Below are positions 18,223 through 27,352 of a stretch of DNA of 64,000 nt, one piece after another. Within the stretch, counting starts at the first letter, position 1, and each line of letters opens with the position of its first letter. Location: positions 9,114,001-9,178,000 of the forward strand of contig NZ_JACCBA010000001.1 in the NCBI RefSeq assembly GCF_013409365.1, read 5' to 3'. A program made the position numbers and the translations under genes. The notes beneath the pieces are model-generated. The model did not search any database, was not told where the DNA came from, and worked only from the letters and a program-made list of their open reading frames with translations. Source of the DNA: Actinomadura luteofluorescens. Its GTDB lineage: Bacteria; Actinomycetota; Actinomycetes; Streptosporangiales; Streptosporangiaceae.

Positions 18223-18903
18223 CTACGCCCCCAGGAACTCGCCGCCGTTCAGGTGCAGGGTCGCGCCCGTCACGTGCGGGTGGGAGACGAGAAAGGAGAC
18301 GGCGTCCGCGCACTCGTCCATCGAAAGGGTTCGCTCCAGGAGGGAGGCCTCACGATGGCGGGCGCGAAAGTCGGGCGTCATACGCCGGGCCACAGGTGAG
18401 TCTTCGACGATGCTGGGGGACAGCGCGTTGACGCGCACGTCCGGCGCGAGTTCCTTCGCCAGCGTCCGCGCGAGAGCGATCGTGGCCCCCTTCGCCGCGG
18501 CATAACACGGGTCGTAGCTTCCGCGATAGGCCGCCGGGGACGACAGGAAGACGATGCTCGACCCCTTCGCCAGCAGGTGGCGCGCACTCCGGATGAACAG
18601 GAGCGGACCGGTGACGTGCGTGGCGAACATCGCCGCCGCGTGCCGGCCGGTCAGCTCGGTCAGCGAAGCGCTCGGCTCCAGGTTGGTGGCGATGACGAGC
18701 GCGTCCAACGGCGGGCACGCCGCCGCCGCCGCGACGACCGAAGCCTCGTCCCCGATGTCGAGGCCGATGTCGGCACGCGGCGACCGGGACGCCACGAGGC
18801 ACTCCCAGCCGGAGCCCCCCAACCGCCGGACCACGGCGCCGCCGATCGCGCCCAGCCCGCCGATCACGAGCGCCCGCCGCGGCCCTGCCTCCCGATCCCG
18901 CAC
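18223..18903 (-). CDS. short-chain dehydrogenase/reductase
   Basis: A 226-aa SDR. The cofactor loop is 'VIGGLGAIGGAVV', the active-site block is 'SIVFLSSPAAYRGSYDPCYAAAKGATIALARTLAKEL' with Ser, Tyr and Lys in place, and the C-terminus 'VTGATLHLNGGEFLGA' is the usual SDR end. 'SRSP' after the second strand, with no acidic residue there, suggests NADPH preference. The GTG start lies only 7 bp after the ClpC stop, so it is very likely co-transcribed with clpC. It is convergent with the ArsR gene (5 bp between stops). The substrate is unknown; ketoreduction in the pathway is a reasonable guess. Confidence 0.88.
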   Translation of the reverse strand: MRDREAGPRRALVIGGLGAIGGAVVRRLGGSGWECLVASRSPRADIGLDIGDEASVVAAAAACPPLDALVIATNLEPSASLTELTGRHAAAMFATHVTGPLLFIRSARHLLAKGSSIVFLSSPAAYRGSYDPCYAAAKGATIALARTLAKELAPDVRVNALSPSIVEDSPVARRMTPDFRARHREASLLERTLSMDECADAVSFLVSHPHVTGATLHLNGGEFLGA

Positions 18904-18910
18904 GCGAGGG

Positions 18911-21430
18911 CTAACCCGCGACCGCGCCCTGGGACGGCGCGTCGGGCACCGACGTGGACTTCGGCACGCCCTTGAAGGTGAACTTGGCGTTTTCGGCGGT
19001 GTCGGTGTTGTCGGGGTCGAAGCCCTCGGTGCCGACGATGACGATCTGGCCGGGCTTGAGCTCGTTGTAGAGGATCTTCTCCGAGAGGTTGTCCTCGATC
19101 TCGCGCTGGATGGTGCGGCGCAGTGGCCGGGCGCCCAGGACCGGGTCGTAGCCGCGGATGGCCAGCAGGTCCTTGGCCTCCTGACGCAGCTCGATGCCCA
19201 TGTCGCGGTCGTGGAGCCGCTGGTCGACCTTGGCGATCATCAGATCCACGATCTGGATGATCTCCTTGGGGGTGAGCTGGTGGAACACCACCGTGTCATC
19301 GACACGGTTGAGGAACTCGGGCCGGAAGTGCTGCTTGAGCTCTTCGGACACCTTGGCCTTCATCCGCTCGTACGAGCCCTGCTCGTCGTTCTGCCGCGCG
19401 AACCCCATCGACACGCCCTTGGAGATGTCCTTGGACCCAAGGTTGGTCGTCATGATGATCACGGTGTTCTTGAAGTCCACCACCCGGCCCTGGGCATCGG
19501 TCAGACGACCGTCCTCCAGGATCTGCAGCAGCGAGTTGAAGATGTCCTGGTGGGCCTTCTCGATCTCATCGAACAGCACCACCGAGAACGGCTTGCGCCG
19601 CACCTTCTCGGTCAGCTGACCGCCCTCCTCATACCCGACATAGCCGGGCGGAGAACCGAACAGCCGCGACACCGTGTGCTTCTCCATGAACTCCGACATG
19701 TCCAGCTGGATCAGCGCGTCCTCGTCCCCGAACAAGAACTCCGCCAGCGTCTTGGACAACTCGGTCTTCCCCACCCCGGAGGGGCCGGCGAAGATGAACG
19801 AGCCACCCGGACGCTTGGGGTCCTTGAGGCCCGCCCGGGTCCGCCGGATCGACTGCGACAGCGCCTTGATCGCGTCCTCCTGACCGATCACGCGCTTGTG
19901 GAGCTCGTCCTCCATCCGCAGCAGCCGCGTCGACTCCTCCTCGGTCAGCTTGAACACCGGGATCCCGGTCGCGGTGGCCAGCACCTCGGCGATCAGCTCA
20001 TCGGTGACCTCGGCGACCACGTCCATGTCACCGGCCTTCCACTCCTTCTCCCGCTGCGCCTTCTGCCCCAGCAGCTGCTTCTCCGAATCCCGCAGCGCCG
20101 CGGCCTTCTCGAAGTCCTGCGCGTCGATCGCCGACTCCTTGTCACGACGCACATCGGCGATCTTCTCGTCGTACTCGCGCAGGTCCGGCGGTGCGGTCAT
20201 CCGACGGATCCGCATCCGCGACCCCGCCTCATCGATCAGATCGATCGCCTTGTCCGGCAGGAACCGATCCGAGATGTAGCGGTCGGCCAGCTGCGCCGCC
20301 GCCACCAGCGCACCATCGGTGATCGACACCCGGTGATGCGCCTCATACCGGTCCCGCAGCCCCTTGAGGATCTCGATCGTGTGCGACAACGACGGCTCGG
20401 CCACCTGGATCGGCTGGAACCGCCGCTCCAGCGCCGCGTCCTTCTCCAGATGCTTGCGGTACTCATCCAGCGTCGTCGCACCGATCGTCTGCAACTCACC
20501 CCGCGCCAGCATCGGCTTCAGGATCGAGGCGGCGTCGATCGCGCCCTCCGCGGCGCCCGCACCCACCAGCGTGTGCAGCTCATCGATGAACAAGATGATG
20601 TCGCCGCGAGTCCGGATCTCCTTGAGGACCTTCTTCAAACGCTCCTCGAAATCACCCCGATACCGCGAACCCGCGACCAGCGCACCCAGGTCCAGGGTGT
20701 AGAGCTGCTTGTCCTTGAGCGTCTCGGGCACCTCACCCTTGACGATCTTCTGCGCCAGACCCTCCACCACCGCGGTCTTACCCACACCCGGCTCACCCAC
20801 CAGCACCGGATTGTTCTTGGTACGCCGCGACAGCACCTGCATGACCCGCTCGATCTCCTTGTCCCGGCCGATCACCGGGTCGAGCTTGCCCTCACGCGCC
20901 GCCTGCGTCAGATTCCGACCGAACTGATCCAGCACCAGCGACGTCGACGGAGCCGCCTCCGACGGACCACCAGAAGCCGCCGGCTCCTTCCCCTGGTACC
21001 CGTGCAGCAACTGAATCACCTGCTGACGCACCCGGTTCAGATCCGCACCCAACTTCACCAGCACCTGAGCCGCGACACCCTCACCCTCACGGATCAACCC
21101 CAGCAGGATGTGCTCGGTACCGATGTAGTTGTGACCCAGCTGCAACGCCTCACGCAGCGACAGCTCCAAAACCTTCTTCGCCCGCGGAGTGAACGGAATA
21201 TGCCCCGAAGGAGCCTGCTGCCCCTGACCGATGATCTCCTCGACCTGCTGACGCACAGCCTCAAGACTGATCCCCAGACTCTCCAGAGCCTTGGCGGCAA
21301 CCCCCTCACCCTCGTGGATCAGACCCAGGAGGATGTGCTCGGTACCGATGTAGTTGTGGTTGAGCATCCTGGCCTCTTCCTGAGCCAGAACAACAACCCG
21401 CCGCGCGCGGTCGGTGAACCTCTCGAACAT
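18911..21430 (-). CDS. clpC: ATP-dependent Clp protease ATPase subunit ClpC
   Basis: An 839-aa AAA+ unfoldase of full length. It has two Clp_N repeats (residues 1-145), the first Walker A '[13 protein letters not shown]', a UVR/M-domain coiled coil ('[19 protein letters not shown]'), the second Walker A '[13 protein letters not shown]' and a C-terminal D2-small domain. It is very close to mycobacterial ClpC1. Phe2 and Phe80, which in M. tuberculosis bind cyclomarin-type drugs, are unchanged. It is odd to find it among biosynthetic genes and co-transcribed with an SDR gene. Its promoter has an ACTTTAGAA word shared with the HxlR operator and no obvious ClgR box. It may be the housekeeping copy or a cluster-dedicated paralog. 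Confidence 0.96.
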   Translation of the reverse strand: MFERFTDRARRVVVLAQEEARMLNHNYIGTEHILLGLIHEGEGVAAKALESLGISLEAVRQQVEEIIGQGQQAPSGHIPFTPRAKKVLELSLREALQLGHNYIGTEHILLGLIREGEGVAAQVLVKLGADLNRVRQQVIQLLHGYQGKEPAASGGPSEAAPSTSLVLDQFGRNLTQAAREGKLDPVIGRDKEIERVMQVLSRRTKNNPVLVGEPGVGKTAVVEGLAQKIVKGEVPETLKDKQLYTLDLGALVAGSRYRGDFEERLKKVLKEIRTRGDIILFIDELHTLVGAGAAEGAIDAASILKPMLARGELQTIGATTLDEYRKHLEKDAALERRFQPIQVAEPSLSHTIEILKGLRDRYEAHHRVSITDGALVAAAQLADRYISDRFLPDKAIDLIDEAGSRMRIRRMTAPPDLREYDEKIADVRRDKESAIDAQDFEKAAALRDSEKQLLGQKAQREKEWKAGDMDVVAEVTDELIAEVLATATGIPVFKLTEEESTRLLRMEDELHKRVIGQEDAIKALSQSIRRTRAGLKDPKRPGGSFIFAGPSGVGKTELSKTLAEFLFGDEDALIQLDMSEFMEKHTVSRLFGSPPGYVGYEEGGQLTEKVRRKPFSVVLFDEIEKAHQDIFNSLLQILEDGRLTDAQGRVVDFKNTVIIMTTNLGSKDISKGVSMGFARQNDEQGSYERMKAKVSEELKQHFRPEFLNRVDDTVVFHQLTPKEIIQIVDLMIAKVDQRLHDRDMGIELRQEAKDLLAIRGYDPVLGARPLRRTIQREIEDNLSEKILYNELKPGQIVIVGTEGFDPDNTDTAENAKFTFKGVPKSTSVPDAPSQGAVAG

Positions 21431-21461
21431 CTCCTCGCTCCTCCCGGGGCCGCCGGTTACT

Positions 21462-21480
21462 ATCAGATTCTAAAGTGTTC
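21462..21480. promoter_or_regulatory. AT-rich promoter element of clpC with HxlR-like half-palindrome
   Basis: On the minus strand the sequence reads GAACACTTTAGAATCTGATAGTAA. CACTTTAGAA matches ten consecutive bases of the HxlR operator at 35843-35855 (read in reverse). A -10-like GATAGT follows, about 30 bp before the clpC start. It suggests shared control of clpC with the cluster. Confidence 0.5.
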
Positions 21481-21678
21481 TGGCGAGGATCGGTGGATGT
21501 TCGCAATGGGCGTAAGAGCCTGGGACGTCCCCGGCCCCGGCCGGTCGTCCGCGCGCCGGCCCGCGACCTGGAGGGGATCCATGTCTCTCGAGAACCATCC
21601 CATGGTCGACGCGCTGGTCTCGGGTCGCACCGATCAGTCCGGCGACCCGCGCGCCCCGCACGAGCGCCCCGAGCGCGA

Positions 21679-22380
21679 TCAGTCCCGCTTGCGGATCAGC
21701 GTGACGCCGTCCCCGATCGAGAGGATGACCGCCTCGACCCGGCCGTCCGCGGCGACGTGATCGTTGAACTCGCGGATCGCCCGGGTGTCGGCGTCCCTCG
21801 CGCGCCTGGCCGCGGAGACCTCCGCGGGGGGAGTGTCGGCGACGGGGGCGACGACGTGGCCGCGCCACAGGACGTTGTCGGCGAGGACGGCGCCGCCCGG
21901 CCGCATGCGCGGGAGCAGCTCCTCGTAGTAGGCGATGTAGTTCTCCTTGTCGGCGTCGATGAAGGCGAGATCGACGACCGGGTCGGGGGCGAGCGCCCGT
22001 AGCGTGTCCAGCGCGGGGCCGAGCCGCAGCTGGATCCGGTCCGCCACGCCGGCCTCCGTCCACGCCTCGCGGGCGATCCGCCCCCATTCCTTGTCGACGT
22101 CGCAGCAGAGAAGGCCGCCGCCGGGAGCGAGCCCCCGGGCGATGCACAGCGCCGAGTAGCCGGTGAACGTGCCGATCTCGATCGCCCGGCGGGCCCCCAT
22201 GAGCCGGGTCAGCAAGGTCAGGAACGCCCCCTCGTCGGGGCCGATCTGCATCCGGGCCACCGGGCCGAGCCGGGCGGTCCGCTCCATGAGCCGGCGCTGC
22301 GCGCCGTCCGCGGGGAGGCTGTGCGCGATGAGGTAGTCGTACAGTTCCGCCGTCACCGGCGTGGTCTTGAGCGCGCACAT
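21679..22380 (-). CDS. SAM-dependent O-methyltransferase (caffeoyl-CoA/catechol type)
   Basis: A 233-aa member of Methyltransf_3. Motifs: 'AIEIGTFTGYSALCIARGL' (SAM loop), 'LLCCDVDKEW', 'DLAFIDADKENYIAYYEELLPRMRPGG' with the metal-binding Asp, and 'VLADNVLWRG' with the Asp-Asn pair. Such enzymes methylate catechol-type hydroxyls with a divalent metal. The start is ATG 22380, with GGAGAGG upstream. An AT-rich island (AACTTTAATAAATT) lies 30 bp before it. In this cluster it would modify an aromatic or enediol hydroxyl (inference). Confidence 0.92.
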   Translation of the reverse strand: MCALKTTPVTAELYDYLIAHSLPADGAQRRLMERTARLGPVARMQIGPDEGAFLTLLTRLMGARRAIEIGTFTGYSALCIARGLAPGGGLLCCDVDKEWGRIAREAWTEAGVADRIQLRLGPALDTLRALAPDPVVDLAFIDADKENYIAYYEELLPRMRPGGAVLADNVLWRGHVVAPVADTPPAEVSAARRARDADTRAIREFNDHVAADGRVEAVILSIGDGVTLIRKRD

Positions 22381-22560
22381 GGCCCTGGCCTCTCCGTGAT
22401 TCTCCCAGAAACTTTAATAAATTGTAGCAACATCCTTCTCATTTCCAGGGAGCCCGCGCCGTCCCCATCGGCCCGCCTTGCTCGCTTTGAGCTGGTCAGT
22501 TAAGTGACCACTGAAATCCTCCGCCGCAGGGGCGCTGGCGGGAGGGCCTTGGGGTAGGGG

Positions 22561-22590
22561 TTGACGACGAAGAATCGCTATATAAAACTT
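22561..22590 (+). promoter_or_regulatory. probable promoter, AT-rich island before the repeat-protein gene
   Basis: TTGACG (22561-22566) and GCTATATAAAACTT (22577-22590) form a promoter-like block with a short spacer, about 85 bp before the likely start. The TATA word resembles the other cluster islands. Confidence 0.4.
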
Positions 22591-22671
22591 CAGCGACAGG
22601 GCCCCGTCAACGATCCGCGGACCAGGCAGGTGCCCACCACACGTTCTCGACAGACGCTGGAGGTGTCTGGT

Positions 22672-23874
22672 TTGAGCTCTCTCCGTGAGACGTACGAGTC
22701 CCTCAACCTCGAACCCAAGCCGATTCGTCCGCACATCCTCGCCGCGGCCACCGTCGTGTTCGGCGACGACTACTACGCCGGCCGGCGGGAGACCATCAAC
22801 CTGTCCGGCTTCGTCCAGCTGAACAAGTGGCCGATGCCGGGCTTCGAGCACCGGGTGGACGAGAAGGGCCACGCCGAGCTGGAGACCGAACTGATCAGCG
22901 CGCCCGAGGTCGGCATCAAGGGGTACAGCTACGAGCTGGACGACCGCATCCAGGTCCTGTCCAACCCGTTCCTCCCCAACTCCGGCCACGTGCGCCAGAT
23001 CGTCCCGGGCAAGAACTTCCCGGCCGAGTTCTACATCCGGCGCTTCGGCATCCTCGAGACCAGCACCCTGCGGCTGGCCCACCGCAACGTCATCGACATC
23101 TACGGCGTGGTCGACAGCATCCCGCCGTACAAGAAGCCGCTGACCGGCCCGTACCTGGGCAGCCCGCGCGGCGACGGCCCGTTCGACGTGGTGCAGGCGC
23201 CCAACGTGGTGCGCGGGACCACCCTGCCCGAGGCCTGGTACCCGGCCAACGACGACAACGAGCCGGTCGGCCTGACGCCCACGGTGTTCTTCGCCGCGAG
23301 CGCCGGCCCCTGCATGTCGATGCTGGTCGACCCCTCCATGATCATGCAGGTCTCGCTGGAGGGGCAGATCGAGGTCGAGGTCGACGGCAGGACCGAGGTC
23401 ATCGAGCTGGAGGGCGACTACCGCAAGGCGGCCGGCACGGAGATCCTCCTGTTCGGCCCCGACAAGCACGACGAGGGCCAGGGCGTTCTCGCCCAGATGG
23501 CCCGGGTCGCCATGGTCGGCCACAACGAGGCCCTCGGCGGCCGCGTGATGCTGCGGGCGAGCTGGCCGCGGCCGTCGGGCGGCACGCTGGGCGACGGCAC
23601 CGAGGACAGCCTCAGCCGGGTCCGGTTCCCGAGCGAGCTGCACATCGACGCCGAGTTCGAGCTCGTGACGCCGCACGGCAACCTGTACGCGGCCCGGCCC
23701 GCCCACGTGGCCGGCAAGCTCAGGGACCTCGAGGCCACCGGCAGCGAGCTGAGCATGGTCGGCGCGGACGCGCCGCTCGTCACCACCGACGGCACGGTCA
23801 AGGCACGGCTGACCGGCGTCCGGCTGGCGATGCGCGACGCCCACGTCGGTGAGACGGCGGCGGTCAACATCTGA
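22672..23874 (+). CDS. unrecognised protein with two similar beta-rich halves
   Basis: A 400-aa protein. I cannot name its family. Residues about 25-150 and 240-370 look like diverged copies: 'RRETINLSGFVQLNKWPMPG' pairs with 'GGRVMLRASWPRPSGG', and 'FPAEFYIRRFGILETSTLRLAHRNVIDIYGVVDSI' with 'FPSELHIDAEFELVTPHGNLYAARPAHVAGKLRDL'. The pattern of alternating hydrophobics suggests beta sandwiches, no signal peptide is visible, and it should be cytosolic. The start is uncertain: TTG 22672 has GGAGG at good spacing; GTG 22663 is an alternative. It heads a same-strand group with the PRMT-like, propeller and AarF genes, 132 bp upstream of the first of these. Confidence 0.75.
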   Translation: MSSLRETYESLNLEPKPIRPHILAAATVVFGDDYYAGRRETINLSGFVQLNKWPMPGFEHRVDEKGHAELETELISAPEVGIKGYSYELDDRIQVLSNPFLPNSGHVRQIVPGKNFPAEFYIRRFGILETSTLRLAHRNVIDIYGVVDSIPPYKKPLTGPYLGSPRGDGPFDVVQAPNVVRGTTLPEAWYPANDDNEPVGLTPTVFFAASAGPCMSMLVDPSMIMQVSLEGQIEVEVDGRTEVIELEGDYRKAAGTEILLFGPDKHDEGQGVLAQMARVAMVGHNEALGGRVMLRASWPRPSGGTLGDGTEDSLSRVRFPSELHIDAEFELVTPHGNLYAARPAHVAGKLRDLEATGSELSMVGADAPLVTTDGTVKARLTGVRLAMRDAHVGETAAVNI

Positions 23875-24006
23875 GGTTTCCCGCGAACCTCTTGACGTGT
23901 CCGGCGGGACTGGATCTGATGGAAATTCCAATAGTTCCAGTCTCGCCGGGACGTATGTGCGGCCCGCCCCGCCGGCCGTTCCGGGTACCTGCGAAGGGGA
24001 GGCGTC

Positions 24007-24891
24007 GTGGACCAGCGACTGCTGCTGATGCACCAGGCGATGCTCGCCGACCGGCCCCGGCTGGAGGCCTACGAGCGGGCGCTCGAAGACGCGATACCGC
24101 CCGGCGGGGTGGTCGCCGACGTCGGGGCCGGCACGCTCGCGCTGTCCCTGCTCGCGCTGCGGTGCGGCGCCGAGCACGTCTACGCCGTCGAGGCCGACCC
24201 CGAGACGGCCCAGGTCGCGGCCAGGATCGCCGAGCAGAACGACCTCAAGGGCCGGCTCACCCTCGTCCAGGGAGACGCGCGCCGCGTGCGGCTGCCGGTC
24301 AAGGCGGACGTCGTGGTCTCGGAGATGATGGGCAACCTCGGGCCGGAGGAGCAGATGATGGAGGTCCTCGGCTCCTTCGCGCGGCGCAACCTCGCCCCCG
24401 GCGGGCGGGTCGTGCCGGAGCGCCTGGTCACCCGGCTGGCGGCCATCGAGTTCGACGGCGAGGGCTGGGGGCTCTGGAACGAGGACTTCTTCGGCTACCG
24501 GCTGGACGCGGTTCAGGATTGTGTAGTTCCCGCCGCCCAGCTGCACTTCTTCCAGCGCCCGCCCACGATGCTCGGCGAACCGGCGGCCATCGCCGACCAG
24601 CACGGCGGCAAGGGGGCCTACCAGCGGGCGAGCCGGCGGCTGACCATCAACCGGACCGGCCGGCTGCACGCCATCGCCGGATACTTCACCGCCACCCTCG
24701 CGCCGGGCGTGACGCTGTCCAACCTCCCCTCGTATCCGGGCTGCAACTGGGCGGTCTGGATCTGGCCGCTGCGGCACACCGCGGTGTCGGCGGGGGACGT
24801 CCTGCACGTCCGGATGCACCGGCCCGAAGACGTCCGGGCGGCCACCGACTGGCGGCTTGAGTGCGGCCTCAGCAAGAAAGGAGGAGGCTGA
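24007..24891 (+). CDS. protein-arginine-methyltransferase-like SAM methyltransferase
   Basis: A 294-aa protein. The SAM site reads 'VVADVGAGTLALSLLALRCGAEHVYAVEAD', and the loop 'VVVSEMMGNLGPEEQMMEVL' corresponds to the double-Glu loop of PRMTs ('SEWMGYxLxxExM'): both acidic residues are there, although the usual Trp is Met. The C-terminal part 'TLSNLPSYPGCNWAVWIWPLR' resembles the PRMT beta-barrel, including an 'NW' near the end. PRMTs are rare in bacteria, and cluster-borne relatives may methylate small molecules or peptides. The GTG start follows AAGGGGAGG. It overlaps the propeller gene by one base. Confidence 0.78.
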   Translation: MDQRLLLMHQAMLADRPRLEAYERALEDAIPPGGVVADVGAGTLALSLLALRCGAEHVYAVEADPETAQVAARIAEQNDLKGRLTLVQGDARRVRLPVKADVVVSEMMGNLGPEEQMMEVLGSFARRNLAPGGRVVPERLVTRLAAIEFDGEGWGLWNEDFFGYRLDAVQDCVVPAAQLHFFQRPPTMLGEPAAIADQHGGKGAYQRASRRLTINRTGRLHAIAGYFTATLAPGVTLSNLPSYPGCNWAVWIWPLRHTAVSAGDVLHVRMHRPEDVRAATDWRLECGLSKKGGG

Positions 24892-25556
24892 TGCCTTACG
24901 CGGCGGGGTCGGTGCGCGACATCCCGGTTCGCGGCGGCCTGAAACTGTGCGGGCTGACCTGGAGCGGGCAGTACCTCTGGTACTCGGAAGCGGTGCAGAA
25001 CCAGATCGCGGCGATGGACCCCCGGACCGGCGAGGTGGTGCGGAGGATCCCGTGCCACGGCGTCCGCACCGACCTGACCACGCTCGGCGGCAGCCTCGTC
25101 CAGGTCGTGGGCGAGCGGCGGACCCTGCGCGTCTTCGACCCCGAGTCCGGCGACGTCGTCGGCGAGCTGCCCAACCCGCGGCCGGGGCGGCTCCTGTGCG
25201 GGCTGGAGGCCACCAGCCAGGGCGTGTGGACGGGATACGAGGACCTGCAGGTCATCGACCTGCGCAGCGTCGAGGACCTGCGGCTCATCGCCAGCTACCC
25301 GGTGCGCCGCCCGGTCGCCGGGGTCACCGTCTCCGACGACTACCTGGCCTACGCCGACTACCGCGGATGCTCCATCAACCTGATCGATCTGAACCAGGGG
25401 CGCGAGGTGGCCTCGATCACGGTCAACGGCAGTCCCACCGGGATCGCCTGGGACGGCAGGCTGATCTGGTACTGCGACCACGCGACCCTCCAGCTGCGGG
25501 CGATCGAGGTGCCGGGAATCACCGGAGGCAGGCAGCATGACGACGACAGGCGCTGA
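24891..25556 (+). CDS. beta-propeller protein of YVTN/glutamine-cyclotransferase type
   Basis: A 221-aa protein with four or five short repeats of the form 'LxWSGQYLWYSE...IAAMDPRTGEVVRRI', 'LVQVVGERRTLRVFDPESGDVVGEL', 'VWTGYEDLQVIDLRSVEDLRLI', 'LAYADYRGCSINLIDLNQGREVASI' and 'IAWDGRLIWYCDHATLQLRAI'. The 'iaWdG..lW..d' spacing is that of beta-propeller blades. It is too short for a seven-blade propeller, so it may form five blades or pair with itself. No signal peptide. It overlaps the genes on both sides, so it is translationally coupled to the PRMT-like enzyme and the AarF kinase. The role is unknown; a binding scaffold is plausible. Confidence 0.7.
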   Translation: MPYAAGSVRDIPVRGGLKLCGLTWSGQYLWYSEAVQNQIAAMDPRTGEVVRRIPCHGVRTDLTTLGGSLVQVVGERRTLRVFDPESGDVVGELPNPRPGRLLCGLEATSQGVWTGYEDLQVIDLRSVEDLRLIASYPVRRPVAGVTVSDDYLAYADYRGCSINLIDLNQGREVASITVNGSPTGIAWDGRLIWYCDHATLQLRAIEVPGITGGRQHDDDRR

Positions 25557-26871
25557 GCGGCGACCGGCGGCGGTCCCCGCCGCACGCGTGGCCCCCGCAC
25601 GCCTCGCGCTCGCCGGCCGGGGCGCGCGCGTTCTGGCGATCGTCGCCGTCACCCTCGTGCCGGCCGGGATCGCCGGCCTCGTCCGGACGGCGCTGCGCGG
25701 ACGCGCGGCGGGGCGCCGGTACCTCTACCGCCGGACGGCCGTCCTGCTGATGAGGCTCGGCCCCACGTTCATCAAGGCCGGCCAGGTCCTCGGCACCCGG
25801 CGGGACGTGCTTCCCGCGGAGCTCTGCGACGAGCTGTCGGTCCTCCAGGACTCGGTGGCGCCGCTGAACCGCGCCGAGACCCGCCGCGCCTTCGCGGAGG
25901 CCTACGGGACGCAGCCCCTCGGCGGGCGCTTCGCGCACGTCGACCGGCGGCCGGTCGCCAGCGGGAGCGTCGCCTCCGTCTACCGGGGCGCGCTCGCGTC
26001 CGGCGACCAGGTGGCGATCAAGCTGCGCCGCCCCGGCATCGACCGGGTGATGCGGCAGGACCTGGCGCTGATGAGGGCGGGCGCCGGGCTGGCGGCCCGC
26101 CTGCCCGTGTTCCGCGGCGTCCCGGTCACCGACGTGGTGGACAACATGTGCGCCGCCGTCCTCGGCCAGCTCGACTTCGGCCGGGAGGCCGACAGCCTGA
26201 CGCGGCTGCGCGACAACCTCGCGCCCGTGCCCCGGGTGTGGGTCCCGCAGGTGCACCAGGCCGAGTCGAGACCGCGCTGCATCGTCATGGAGTTCATACC
26301 GGACCTGGACGTGGGCGCCGCGGCGAGATGCCCCCTGGCGATGCGGAAGCGGTTCGCGGTGTCGGCGCTGACCGCCATCTACCAGATGCTGTTCGTCGAC
26401 GGCTTCGTGCACTGCGACATGCACCCCGGGAACCTCTACTTCACCCGCCAGGGGCAGGTCGTCGTGCTCGACGCGGGGTTCAGCGTCCAGCTGACCGAGC
26501 GCCTGCGCCGGCTGTTCGCCGAGTTCTTCATGAACATGTCCACCGGCCGGGGCCGCCGCTGCGCCGAGATCGTCATCGAGAGCTCGGCGGGGGTGCGCGA
26601 CGACGCCGACCTCGAGGGCTTCATCGTGCGGATGGCCGACCTGGTCGAGCGCAGCCACGGCCTGCCGGCCAAGGAGTTCAGCCTGATCGCCTTCGCCACG
26701 GAGATGTTCGACCTGCAGCGCCGGTTCGGCATCCACGCCGCGCCCGAGCTGATCTTCCCGCTGCTGTCCCTGCTCGTCATCGAGGGGACCATCCGCGAAC
26801 TCGACCCGGAGATCGACTTCCAGGAGACCGCGAAGCCCGTCCTGAACCGCGGCCTCTTCGGCGCCCGGTAG
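25537..26871 (+). CDS. AarF/UbiB (ABC1) family atypical kinase, copy 1
   Basis: A 444-aa protein. The family-specific 'KxGQ' motif is in 'FIKAGQVLGTRRDVLP', the Ala-rich loop is 'PVASGSVASVYRG', the catalytic-loop equivalent is 'HCDMHPGNLYF' and the metal motif is 'VVLDAG' (normally LDFG). An N-terminal hydrophobic segment 'LAIVAVTLVPAGIAGLV' may bind membrane. UbiB kinases are ATPases that support isoprenoid-quinone synthesis and lipid handling; their use in natural-product clusters is undefined. It overlaps the propeller gene by 20 bp. A paralog lies at 37645-38928. Confidence 0.9.
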   Translation: MTTTGAERRPAAVPAARVAPARLALAGRGARVLAIVAVTLVPAGIAGLVRTALRGRAAGRRYLYRRTAVLLMRLGPTFIKAGQVLGTRRDVLPAELCDELSVLQDSVAPLNRAETRRAFAEAYGTQPLGGRFAHVDRRPVASGSVASVYRGALASGDQVAIKLRRPGIDRVMRQDLALMRAGAGLAARLPVFRGVPVTDVVDNMCAAVLGQLDFGREADSLTRLRDNLAPVPRVWVPQVHQAESRPRCIVMEFIPDLDVGAAARCPLAMRKRFAVSALTAIYQMLFVDGFVHCDMHPGNLYFTRQGQVVVLDAGFSVQLTERLRRLFAEFFMNMSTGRGRRCAEIVIESSAGVRDDADLEGFIVRMADLVERSHGLPAKEFSLIAFATEMFDLQRRFGIHAAPELIFPLLSLLVIEGTIRELDPEIDFQETAKPVLNRGLFGAR

Positions 26872-26914
26872 CGGCGCGGGAGCGCGCCCGGCCGGGCGGC
26901 CGGCGTTCGAGGCC

Positions 26915-26928
26915 GAGTTATATAAGTT
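26915..26928. promoter_or_regulatory. ArsR-type operator 2
   Basis: GAGTTATATAAGTT matches the perfect palindrome at 17873-17886 in 12 of 14 positions. It lies 16 bp before the GTG of the second ArsR gene, with TATTAT -10-like boxes (26932-26940) between. The arrangement is the same as for copy 1. Confidence 0.7.
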
Positions 26929-26943
26929 TGATATTATTATTCC

Positions 26944-27303
26944 GTGCACGCGTTCGATGTTCTCGGCGATCCGGTCCGCCGCCGCATCCTGGAGCTGCTG
27001 TCCGGTGGCGGACACTCCTCCGGGGAGATCTGCGCCGTCATCCAGGAGGAGTTCGGCATCTCCCAGCCGGCGGTGTCGCAGCATCTGAAGGTGCTGCGCG
27101 ACAACGGGTTCGCCTCCGTCCGGCCCGAGGGGACGCGGCGGCTGTACGCGATCGACCCCGCGCCGCTGCGCGAGGTCGACGGTTGGCTGGAGCAGTTCCG
27201 GCGGTTCTGGTCCCAGCCGCTCGACGCACTGGCCACGGAGGTCGCCAGGGGACGGCGCGAGAGCCGCGGCGCGGCCGGGAGCCGGGCGCCGGGAGAGGGC
27301 TGA
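26944..27303 (+). CDS. ArsR-family transcriptional regulator (copy 2)
   Basis: A 119-aa winged-helix protein. 'DVLGDPVRRRILELLSGGGHSSGEICAVIQEEFGISQPAVSQHLKVLRDNGFASV' aligns nearly residue for residue with the ArsR at 17906, then 'WLEQFRRFWSQPLDAL' and an extra basic tail of about 20 residues. A single Cys argues against a thiol metal site. ArsR proteins of this subtype often sit near SRPBCC genes, as here (28618). The GTG start has almost no leader. It probably controls itself, its paralog and the ABC-2 permease through shared TATATAAG sites (inference). Confidence 0.9.
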   Translation: MHAFDVLGDPVRRRILELLSGGGHSSGEICAVIQEEFGISQPAVSQHLKVLRDNGFASVRPEGTRRLYAIDPAPLREVDGWLEQFRRFWSQPLDALATEVARGRRESRGAAGSRAPGEG

Positions 27304-27352
27304 TCCCCCCTCAGACGGCCCGCCCCGGGCGGCGCGACGGCGAACGGATCGG

